Assembly (NCBI RefSeq): GCF_018207095.1
Contig: NZ_QOCZ01000036.1
Location: 1 to 37,490, forward strand
Reading direction: 5' to 3'
Length of the DNA: 37,490 nucleotides
DNA from: Nocardiopsis sp. MG754419
GTDB lineage: Bacteria; Actinomycetota; Actinomycetes; Streptosporangiales; Streptosporangiaceae
Made by a program: the position numbers and the translations under genes. Numbering within the stretch: the first letter of the stretch is position 1; every line of letters starts with the position of its first letter. The notes beneath the pieces are model-generated. The model worked only from the letters and a program-made list of their open reading frames with translations, was not told where the DNA came from and made no database searches. Positions 31,861-37,490 of the stretch are shown here, in pieces.

Positions 31861-33306
31861 CTAGAACGGGGCGTCCTCCGCGAGGGTGAGCCGTTCCTGC
31901 TCCTGGGGCTCGGTTCGGGGGCGCGCCTCCGGCTCCGGCCGACCCTTCTTTCGGCGGCGGCTCTTGCCCACCCAGGTCAGGGCGTCGACCAGCTCCTCGA
32001 CCTCGTGGGTGCGGATGCCCGGGATCGGATCGCCGAAGTTCTTGGGCACGACCGCGTCGGTGAAACCCAGCCGCTGCGCCTCGGCGACCCGGCGGCGGAC
32101 CCCCTGGACCGCGCGCACGTCACCGGCGAGGCCGACCTCGCCCACGGCCACGAACCCTTGCGGGAGGGCGACGTCGTTGCTGGAACTGCCGGCCGCCATG
32201 GCCAGCGCGAGGTCCACGGCGGGTTCGCCCAGTTTCACGCCGCCCACGGTCGAGGCGTAGACGTCCATGTTGGCCAGCTTCATGCCGGTGCGCTTCTCCA
32301 GCACGGCCAGGATCATGTTCACCCGCGAGGTGTCCAGGCCGGAGGTGGCGCGTCGCGGCGCCGGCAGGGGAGTGGGCGCGACCAGCGCCTGCACCTCCGT
32401 GATGAGGGGGCGTCGACCCTCCAGGGCGACGGTGACACAGGTGCCCGGCACCGGATCGGAGCGTTCGGTGAGGAACAGTCCGCTGGGGTCGGGCAGGCCC
32501 TCGATGCCCTTGTCGGTCAGTTCGAACACGCCGATCTCGTCGGTGGGCCCGTACCGGTTCTTGACCGCGCGCAGGAGGCGGAGTTGGGAGTGGCGTTCGC
32601 CCTCGAAGTGCAGGACCACGTCCACCAGGTGTTCCAGCAGCCGGGGCCCGGCGATGGAGCCGTCCTTGGTGACGTGGCCGACCAGCACGGTGGCGATACC
32701 GCGTTCCTTGGCGACCTGGATGAGGGCGCCGGTCACCTGTCGGATCTGGGTGACACCGCCCGGTACGCCGCCGGTCTCGGGGGAGACCATGGTCTGTACC
32801 GAGTCGACGATGAGCAGCTTGGGCGCCACGGCGTCCACATGGGCGGCCAGGGTCGCCACGGAGGTCTCCGCCGCCAGGTACAGCCGCTCGGAGAGCGCGC
32901 CGAGGCGTTCGGCGCGCAGACGCACCTGCCCGGCCGACTCCTCGCCGGTGATGTACAGGACCGGCGCGTTGGCGGCCCGCATGGCCGCGACCTCCAGGAG
33001 CAGGGTCGACTTGCCCACGCCGGGTTCGCCGGCCAGCAGCACCACGCCTCCGGGGACGGCGCCGCCGCCCAGGACACGATCGAGTTCGTCCACACCCGTG
33101 GGGACCGCCTCGGCGCTCTCCACGCTGATCTCGGTGATGGGACGGGCCCGGGCGGTGACCGGCGCGGGGGCGACGGCGGAGGGCGCGGGCGCCCCGGCCT
33201 CCTCGACGGTGCCCCAGGCCTGGCATTCACCGCAGCGCCCCACCCATTTGAGGGTGGTCCACCCGCACTCGACGCACCGGAACGAGGTCTTCGCTGCTTT
33301 TGCCAT
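31861..33306 (-). CDS. radA: DNA repair protein RadA (Sms)
   Basis: RecA-like ATPase/helicase that helps process recombination intermediates and branch migration. The 481-residue protein has an N-terminal zinc finger with cysteines at 11, 14, 25 and 28 (CVECGWTTLKWVGRCGEC). Walker A GEPGVGKST is at 93-101. The RadA-specific KNRFG motif is present as KNRYG, and a C-terminal Lon-like domain ends the protein (MDVYASTVGGVKLGEPAVDLALAMA). I start it at ATG 33306, the usual MAK... N-terminus. A TAGCGT -10 box lies seven bases upstream on the minus strand, so the mRNA is probably leaderless; the longer frame to 33354 is then untranslated. Confidence 0.95.
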   Translation of the reverse strand: MAKAAKTSFRCVECGWTTLKWVGRCGECQAWGTVEEAGAPAPSAVAPAPVTARARPITEISVESAEAVPTGVDELDRVLGGGAVPGGVVLLAGEPGVGKSTLLLEVAAMRAANAPVLYITGEESAGQVRLRAERLGALSERLYLAAETSVATLAAHVDAVAPKLLIVDSVQTMVSPETGGVPGGVTQIRQVTGALIQVAKERGIATVLVGHVTKDGSIAGPRLLEHLVDVVLHFEGERHSQLRLLRAVKNRYGPTDEIGVFELTDKGIEGLPDPSGLFLTERSDPVPGTCVTVALEGRRPLITEVQALVAPTPLPAPRRATSGLDTSRVNMILAVLEKRTGMKLANMDVYASTVGGVKLGEPAVDLALAMAAGSSSNDVALPQGFVAVGEVGLAGDVRAVQGVRRRVAEAQRLGFTDAVVPKNFGDPIPGIRTHEVEELVDALTWVGKSRRRKKGRPEPEARPRTEPQEQERLTLAEDAPF

Positions 33307-33313
33307 GGTCGAC

Positions 33314-33319
33314 ACGCTA
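33314..33319 (-). promoter_or_regulatory. -10 box of a leaderless promoter for radA
   Basis: TAGCGT on the minus strand, seven bases before the radA ATG. The divergent promoter of the esterase gene lies about 90 bases further on. Confidence 0.5.
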
Positions 33320-33410
33320 ACGCCCGGTGGCGACAACCTCGCACCGTTGTCCACAACGGCTCCGATCGCCGTGGCGGCGCGGGGTGCGACACATGAAAGT
33401 TACCTACCGG

Positions 33411-33438
33411 TTAGGTCGTAGATCCTGAAAATCATGTT
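33411..33438 (+). promoter_or_regulatory. Candidate promoter of the SGNH esterase gene
   Basis: TTAGGT (33411-33416), 16 bases, then CATGTT (33433-33438). The -35 region sits in ACCTA-CCGGT-TAGGT, a short inverted repeat (33402-33416) that may be an operator. The -10 match is weak. Confidence 0.3.
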
Positions 33439-33517
33439 AGAGAATGTGTGGGGAGTCACTCCCCGGCGGTGTCCAACACCTCCTATGCCCCCGCTCCTTG
33501 GAGAGAGGAAAACACTC

Positions 33518-34426
33518 GTGTCCCGCTCACACGAATCCCCCGTCCCCCACCGTTCCCGTTTCGGCCTCCGTCGCCGGCTGGCCGGAATCGTCGCCCCCGT
33601 GGCCGCCGCTGCCCTGGGCGTCACCATGGTGGCCTCCCCGGCCGCGGCCGACGAGGCCGAGGCCGCCGCGTACACGCACTACGTCGCCATCGGTGACTCC
33701 TTCACCGCCGGACCGATGGTGAGCGCGCAGATGCCGCTGCTGGGCTGCATGCAGTCGTCGGTCAACTACCCCAAGCGTCTCGCCGAGCAGCTGGGGATCG
33801 AGGACATCACCGACGTCAGTTGCTCCGGCGCGGTGATGAACGACCTCTACGAGAAGCAGTTCGACGACACCGACCCGCAGCTCGACGCCCTGCGCGCCGA
33901 CACCGACCTGGTCACGGTCGGGATCGCCGGGAACGACTTCGGCTTCTCCGAGGTCCTCGTCGAGTGCGCCAAGCAGAGCCTGAGCAACCCGGTGGGCAGC
34001 CCGTGCTCCGCCCACTACGGCACCGAGCTGGACGACCGGATCGAGGGTCTGCGAGGCGAGGTGTCCCAGGTCTACGCGGACATCGCCGAGCGCAGCCCCA
34101 ACGCCACCGTGCTCTCCATCGGCTACCTGCAGATCATGCCGGAGAGCGGCGGCTGCTGGCCGAGCACGCCGATCGCCCGGGGCGACGTTCCGCTCCTGGA
34201 CGAGGCGCAGACCGCGCTCAACGCCATGATCGCCGAGGAGTCGGCGGCCCACGGCGCGGTCTTCGTCGACACCTTCGAGCGGGGCCACGACGTCTGCCAG
34301 GGCTCGGACACCCGGTGGGTCGAGGGCCTGATCCCCGAGGACGGTGCCCCGGTCCACCCGAACAACCTGGGCATGGCCGCCACGACCGACTTCGTGCTCG
34401 ACGCCCTCGGCGTCCCCGCGCCGTAG
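33518..34426 (+). CDS. Secreted SGNH/GDSL-family esterase or lipase
   Basis: A 302-residue secreted hydrolase. A long signal peptide (basic RFGLRRRLAG, then a hydrophobic stretch) likely ends at AAA or AAAD near residue 43. Block I is IGDSFTAGP with nucleophile Ser61, block III is GIAGNDFGF (Gly138, Asn139) and block V is VHPNNLG with His280. Six cysteines in the mature part suggest three disulfides, as in Streptomyces lipases of this clan. The substrate is probably an ester or lipid. The GTG at 33518 has AGAGAGGA about eight bases before it; the longer frame from 33434 would add a non-signal-like extension. Confidence 0.88.
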   Translation: MSRSHESPVPHRSRFGLRRRLAGIVAPVAAAALGVTMVASPAAADEAEAAAYTHYVAIGDSFTAGPMVSAQMPLLGCMQSSVNYPKRLAEQLGIEDITDVSCSGAVMNDLYEKQFDDTDPQLDALRADTDLVTVGIAGNDFGFSEVLVECAKQSLSNPVGSPCSAHYGTELDDRIEGLRGEVSQVYADIAERSPNATVLSIGYLQIMPESGGCWPSTPIARGDVPLLDEAQTALNAMIAEESAAHGAVFVDTFERGHDVCQGSDTRWVEGLIPEDGAPVHPNNLGMAATTDFVLDALGVPAP

Positions 34427-34448
34427 TCGGCGGCCTAGCCTCGCGCCC

Positions 34449-34544
34449 CGGTCCGTGCGCGGACCGAGAGTGCGACCGGGCGTGATCGACCCCGGCGGAT
34501 GGTGATCGGTTGGTGTTCCATCGACCGGAATGTCCGCCGGGGTC
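34449..34544 (+). terminator. Tandem terminator after the esterase gene
   Basis: Two hairpins follow the stop: a 7-bp stem with a TGCG loop (34449-34466), then a perfect 12-bp stem (34488-34499 with 34533-34544) enclosing a smaller CGGT/ACCG stem. Both lie within 120 bases of the stop. Confidence 0.65.
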
Positions 34545-34670
34545 AAGCAGTCTTTACCGTCTTTCGGGGCCGAACAGACCACGGAGAGTGACTTTCCGTT
34601 ATGCATGTGTGACCAATGGGAGTGAGTCGGAGGCGGGGAGACCCACGTCACAGCGGCGTGGCCCGCCCCG

Positions 34671-34691
34671 GTCGACCTAGGGGGTCACGAC
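34671..34691 (+). promoter_or_regulatory. Hairpin enclosing the ribosome binding site of the NlpC/P60 gene
   Basis: GTCGACC (34671-34677) can pair with GGTC-a-CGAC (34683-34691, one bulged A), ending at the base before the ATG and holding part of the AGGGGG ribosome binding site in the loop and stem. It could limit translation until opened. A larger GC-rich fold (about 34631-34666) lies just upstream. Confidence 0.4.
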
Positions 34692-35279
34692 ATGCGCCTT
34701 CCGCGAGAACACGAGCGAGCGCGGGCCTGCCGTCCCACCACGGACCCGGGATCGCAGGCCGCCTCAGTACGGTCGGGCCGACGTGGGACGCGGGCGTTCA
34801 CCGTCGCCGCGCTCGCCGCGGCGGTCCTGGCCGCCGGTACCGCACCGGCGCTCGCCCAGCCGCACGCCCCGGCCGACACCGCGGAGCGCGGCGGTCCGGA
34901 ACGCGTGCACCAGTCACTCTCCTCCAGCACCATCGACACGGCCATCGCCGCGGCCGAGTCCCAGAAGGGCAAGCCCTACGCCTGGGGCGGCACCGGGCCC
35001 GACTCCTTCGACTGCTCGGGGCTGGTCCAGTACGCCTTCGGTCAGGCCGGTGTGAGCCTGCCGCGCGTCGCCCAGGACCAGGTGAGGTCCGGAACCCACG
35101 TGAGCTACGCCGACGCCCGGCGCGGAGACCTCCTCTACTGGACCGACGGGGGCGGATACGCCTACCACGTCGCCATCTACCTCGGTGGCGGCCGCATGAT
35201 CGACGCCCCGAGCTCGGGCGGTGCGATCGGCGAACGCGCCGTGACGCGCCACAACCTCGCCGGCGGCGTGCGACTGTAG
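34692..35279 (+). CDS. Secreted NlpC/P60 peptidoglycan hydrolase
   Basis: A 195-residue secreted cysteine peptidase that probably cuts the peptide stems of peptidoglycan. A long N-terminal region with Arg residues and an Ala-rich core (about 33-55) gives a signal peptide ending ALA near residue 55. The NlpC/P60 domain starts at [20 protein letters not shown]. The catalytic Cys108 is in [13 protein letters not shown] and His159 in [10 protein letters not shown], with the third polar position near MIDAPSSGG. No SH3 or LysM wall-binding domain is present, unlike RipA-type enzymes. The ATG has AGGGGG seven bases upstream, inside a hairpin. Confidence 0.9.
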   Translation: MRLPREHERARACRPTTDPGSQAASVRSGRRGTRAFTVAALAAAVLAAGTAPALAQPHAPADTAERGGPERVHQSLSSSTIDTAIAAAESQKGKPYAWGGTGPDSFDCSGLVQYAFGQAGVSLPRVAQDQVRSGTHVSYADARRGDLLYWTDGGGYAYHVAIYLGGGRMIDAPSSGGAIGERAVTRHNLAGGVRL

Positions 35280-35297
35280 CCGCCCCGGCGGGCCCTT

Positions 35298-35331
35298 CGA
35301 CGGCCGTGGCCCACGACGGCCACGGCCGTCG
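35298..35331 (+). terminator. Terminator after the NlpC/P60 gene
   Basis: A perfect 14-bp stem (35298-35311 with 35318-35331) and a six-base loop lie 18 bases after the stop. It is one of the longest perfect stems in the window, without a T-run. Confidence 0.75.
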
Positions 35332-35426
35332 CCCCGTGTCCCAGGGGCCACCGCAACGGTCGGGTCGAAGGTCCTCCGCCACGCCGCGATCCCACGGGCG
35401 GTCGCCCCAAGTCCCCCGGAAGCGCA

Positions 35427-35432
35427 TAGTCT
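35427..35432 (+). promoter_or_regulatory. -10 box of a leaderless promoter for the isomerase gene
   Basis: TAGTCT lies seven bases before the GTG at 35440, with the same TAGTCTGG context seen at 22926. Confidence 0.5.
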
Positions 35433-35439
35433 GGGTCCT

Positions 35440-36375
35440 GTGAGCCCTATCCAGGTCCCAGACGCGCCCGTGGTCCTCTCGTCGGCGTCGGTCTACCCGG
35501 AGAAGACCCCGGCCGCGTTCGAGATCGCCGCGAAGCTGGGGTACGACGGTGTGGAGGTGCTCGTCTCCTCCGACCCGGCCAGCCAGGACATCGAACTCCT
35601 CCGGCGCCTCTCGGACTACCACCAGATGCCCGTCACCGCAGTCCACTCGCCCTGTCTCGTCCTGACCCAGCGGGTGTGGGGCCGTGATCCCTGGGGCAAG
35701 CTCGTCCGTTCCAAGGAGATGGCGGAGGCCCTGGGCGCCAAGGCCATCGTGGTCCACCCCGCCTTCCGCTGGCAGCGTGAGTACGCCAAGGACTTCGAGA
35801 CCGGCGTCGCGCGCATGCAGGACGAGACGGACGTGATCTTCGCCGTCGAGAACATGTATCCGGTCCGGGTGCGCGACCGCGAGGTCGTTCCCTACGCCCC
35901 GAGCTGGAACCCGCTCGACCGCGACTACCCCGACGTCACGCTCGACCTCTCCCACACGGCCATGTCCGGCTCCGACGCCATGGACATGGCCAAACGGTTG
36001 GGCGGGCGCCTGTCCCACGTGCACGTCACCGACGGTTTCGGCGGTCAGAACCTGGACGAGCACCTCATCCCCGGCCGGGGGAGTCAGCCCGTCGCCGAGC
36101 TCCTGGAGCACTTGGCCGGCAGCGGCTACGAGGGCCAGCTCGTCCTGGAGGTGAGCACCCGCAAGGCGCCCGACCGCCAGACCCGGATGCGGGAGCTGGC
36201 CGAGGCGCTCGCCTTCACCCGGCTGCACTTCGCCGGTCCGCGCGAACCCGAGCCCACGCTGGGCCGGCGCGAGCGGATCGCGCTGCTGCGGCGCCGTCCC
36301 CAGACCCCGCCCCGACGTTTCTCGGTGGACCCGGGTGGTGCCGTCGACGACGAGGGCACGGTCGACCCGGAGTGA
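35440..36375 (+). CDS. Sugar phosphate isomerase/epimerase family TIM-barrel protein
   Basis: A 311-residue protein of the xylose-isomerase-like/AP-endonuclease-2 TIM-barrel superfamily. Family features are [30 protein letters not shown] at the start, conserved metal-site residues in [43 protein letters not shown] and LVLEVSTRK. The real substrate is unknown, and most actinobacterial members near proC are unstudied. The last 45 residues are basic then acidic and probably flexible. The GTG start follows a -10 box at leaderless distance. The gene precedes proC by 119 bases, a neighbourhood also seen in mycobacteria. Confidence 0.88.
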   Translation: MSPIQVPDAPVVLSSASVYPEKTPAAFEIAAKLGYDGVEVLVSSDPASQDIELLRRLSDYHQMPVTAVHSPCLVLTQRVWGRDPWGKLVRSKEMAEALGAKAIVVHPAFRWQREYAKDFETGVARMQDETDVIFAVENMYPVRVRDREVVPYAPSWNPLDRDYPDVTLDLSHTAMSGSDAMDMAKRLGGRLSHVHVTDGFGGQNLDEHLIPGRGSQPVAELLEHLAGSGYEGQLVLEVSTRKAPDRQTRMRELAEALAFTRLHFAGPREPEPTLGRRERIALLRRRPQTPPRRFSVDPGGAVDDEGTVDPE

Positions 36376-36461
36376 GGCGCGCGGTCGTGCCCCGGATCGG
36401 GCCACGGCGTCGGTCGTCCACGGGTTGGGACGACCGGTCCATCCGGGGTGCCGCAGGCGGC

Positions 36462-36467
36462 TAGCGT
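36462..36467 (+). promoter_or_regulatory. Candidate -10 box for proC
   Basis: TAGCGT lies 27 bases before the proC ATG, giving a short leader that includes the GAGAGGA ribosome binding site. The -35 region is weak. Confidence 0.4.
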
Positions 36468-36494
36468 GGAGGGATCCGCAGAGAGGACCCCTTC

Positions 36495-37289
36495 ATGATC
36501 GCGATCATCGGCGCAGGAAAGATGGGCGAGGCGTTGCTCGCCGGGCTGTTGGCCAAGGGCCACTCCCCGGGGGACGTCCTGGTCACCGAGCCGCGTGAGG
36601 AACACGCCGCGGAGCTGCGTCTGCGCTACGGGGTCGAGACCGTCCCGGCCGCCGAAGCGGCCGAGCGCGCGGACACCCTTCTGCTGGCCCTCAAGCCCCA
36701 GGACATGCTCGCGCTGCTGGACGACCTGTCCCCGTACCTGTCCGAGCGGCGCCTGGTCATCTCGGTGGCGGCCGGACTCACCACCGCCGTGATGGAGAGC
36801 CACCTGCCCACCGGGGTACCGGTCGTGCGGGCGATGCCCAACACCCCCGCCCTCATGGGGCGGGGGATGACCGCGGTGTCCGGCGGGGCGCACGCCTCCT
36901 CGAACCACCTGGACCGGGCCGAGGAGCTGCTGGGCACGGTCGGTGAGGTGATCCGGGTCGGCGAACAGCACATGGACACGGTGACCGCCATCTCCGGCAG
37001 CGGGCCGGCCTACTTCTACTTCATCGCCGAGACCATGATCGAGGCCGGCGTCGCGATGGGCATGCCCCGCGCCACGGCGCAGAGGCTGGTCGGTCAGACG
37101 ATCACCGGCGCCGCCGCCATGCTCGACGGTTCGGGGGAGCACCCGGTGGTGTTGCGCGAGGCGGTGACGTCGCCGGGCGGGACCACCGCGGCGGCCCTGC
37201 GCGAGTTGGAGCGGCACGGGGTGCGGGCCGCGTTCACCGACGCGATCGAGGCCGCTCGGGACCGGAGCAGGGCCCTGTCCGGGAGTTGA
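36495..37289 (+). CDS. proC: Pyrroline-5-carboxylate reductase
   Basis: Last step of proline synthesis, reducing 1-pyrroline-5-carboxylate with NAD(P)H. The 264-residue protein has the N-terminal Rossmann motif IAIIGAGKMGEALLAGLL. The mid-part is VVRAMPNTPALMGRGMTAV, and the family signature region is TAISGSGPAYFYFIAETMIEAGVAMGMPRATA followed by VTSPGGTTAAAL. Length is normal. The ATG has GAGAGGA upstream and the gene appears to have its own promoter. Confidence 0.95.
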   Translation: MIAIIGAGKMGEALLAGLLAKGHSPGDVLVTEPREEHAAELRLRYGVETVPAAEAAERADTLLLALKPQDMLALLDDLSPYLSERRLVISVAAGLTTAVMESHLPTGVPVVRAMPNTPALMGRGMTAVSGGAHASSNHLDRAEELLGTVGEVIRVGEQHMDTVTAISGSGPAYFYFIAETMIEAGVAMGMPRATAQRLVGQTITGAAAMLDGSGEHPVVLREAVTSPGGTTAAALRELERHGVRAAFTDAIEAARDRSRALSGS

Positions 37290-37300
37290 CCGCAAGCCCA

Positions 37301-37316
37301 TGTGACCCAAATCACA
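37301..37316. promoter_or_regulatory. Perfect CRP/FNR-type operator
   Basis: TGTGA-cccaaa-TCACA is an exact match to the TGTGA-N6-TCACA consensus of CRP-family regulators, including mycobacterial and streptomycete Crp. It lies between proC and the next gene, about 150 bases before the latter's ATG. A possible -10 box (TACATA, 37372-37377) would place the site near -76, a position used by activators. Confidence 0.75.
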
Positions 37317-37453
37317 CAGGAAAATGCGGTCGAAGGTGATCACGGAACGCCGGTACACGCGTCGTAGGGGATACATAAAGTCGGGCAGAGCGGGCGGAAC
37401 TCCGTCTCCCTTCTCGCTCACTCCCATACGTCCTCCAGAGATTCCGGGGCCCC

Positions 37454-37490
37454 ATGTCCAACCCTCACCAGCCTTCGGACCCTTCCCGCC
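37454..37490 (+). CDS. Start of a gene cut by the window end (partial)
   Basis: Only the first 12 codons are visible (MSNPHQPSDPSR). The Pro-rich beginning resembles the DUF3105 protein's start, so a membrane protein with a disordered cytoplasmic tail is possible, but identity cannot be read. The ATG is preceded by GGGG and by a roughly 160-base region containing the CRP-type site and an AT-rich possible -10. Confidence 0.45.
   Translation, partial: MSNPHQPSDPSR

Noticed and set aside
31366..33396. Plus-strand frame of 676 codons opposite radA
   Set aside because: Shadow of radA; low-complexity and no domain.
34545..34691. c-di-AMP (ydaO) riboswitch before the NlpC/P60 gene
   Set aside because: Such riboswitches often precede these genes, but the conserved core sequences are not visible here; only generic hairpins are.

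Overview
The window is about 37.5 kb of very GC-rich DNA with strong G/C at third codon positions, many GTG starts, and several genes typical of filamentous actinomycetes: a short chaplin, a Streptomyces-subtilisin-inhibitor-like protein, Lsr2, ClpC, a ClgR-like operator and DUF3180/DUF3105/DUF2520 proteins. The gene order (ppa, dacB, metalloprotease, tilS, hpt, ftsH, fol genes, panC, nadB/nadC, coaX, lysS, lsr2, clpC, mutY, radA, proC) is the conserved chromosomal block known from Streptomyces and relatives. A Streptosporangiales member such as Nocardiopsis is my best guess, but this is inference. I see no insertion sequence, prophage, CRISPR array, tRNA or rRNA.

Layout. 1-1.4 kb: a sigma-region-2-like membrane protein carrying a TTA codon, convergent with inorganic pyrophosphatase (ppa). 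1.4-5.7 kb: cell-wall carboxypeptidase (dacB), a zincin-like metalloprotease overlapping tilS, then hpt. 6-11.5 kb: ftsH coupled to folE, then folP, an NTF2-like protein, folB, folK and DUF3180, nearly all with 1-4 bp overlaps; this is the folate operon. 11.5-13.8 kb: two bacterial-PH-domain membrane proteins. 13.8-14.4 kb: a chaplin with a strongly structured leader and a textbook terminator. 14.8-21.8 kb: cofactor block DUF2520-panC-nadBC-coaX-lysS, in which nadB and nadC form one continuous reading frame. 22-28 kb: LuxR-type HTH protein, ArgA-like acetyltransferase, a small membrane protein, lsr2 and clpC, separated by long, AT-richer or hairpin-rich intergenic regions. 28-37.5 kb: DUF3105 membrane protein, mutY (-), an acidic membrane-anchored protein, an SSI-like inhibitor, radA (-), a secreted SGNH esterase, a secreted NlpC/P60 peptidase, a TIM-barrel isomerase, proC, and the first codons of another gene behind a perfect CRP-type site.

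How it works together. Two cofactor routes dominate: tetrahydrofolate (folE/P/B/K) and pantothenate/CoA plus NAD (panC, coaX, nadBC). Protein quality control (FtsH, ClpC), DNA repair (MutY, RadA) and nucleoid silencing (Lsr2) are interleaved with secreted envelope proteins (DacB, chaplin, SSI-like, SGNH, NlpC/P60). At least eight genes start 6-9 nt after a TANNNT -10 box with no ribosome binding site, so leaderless mRNAs seem common here. The most interesting items are the nadB-nadC fusion with a well-placed internal start, the ClgR box before clpC, the perfect CRP-type box at the right end, the chaplin leader hairpins, the operator-like repeat around the SSI promoter, and the TTA-containing sigma-like membrane protein.
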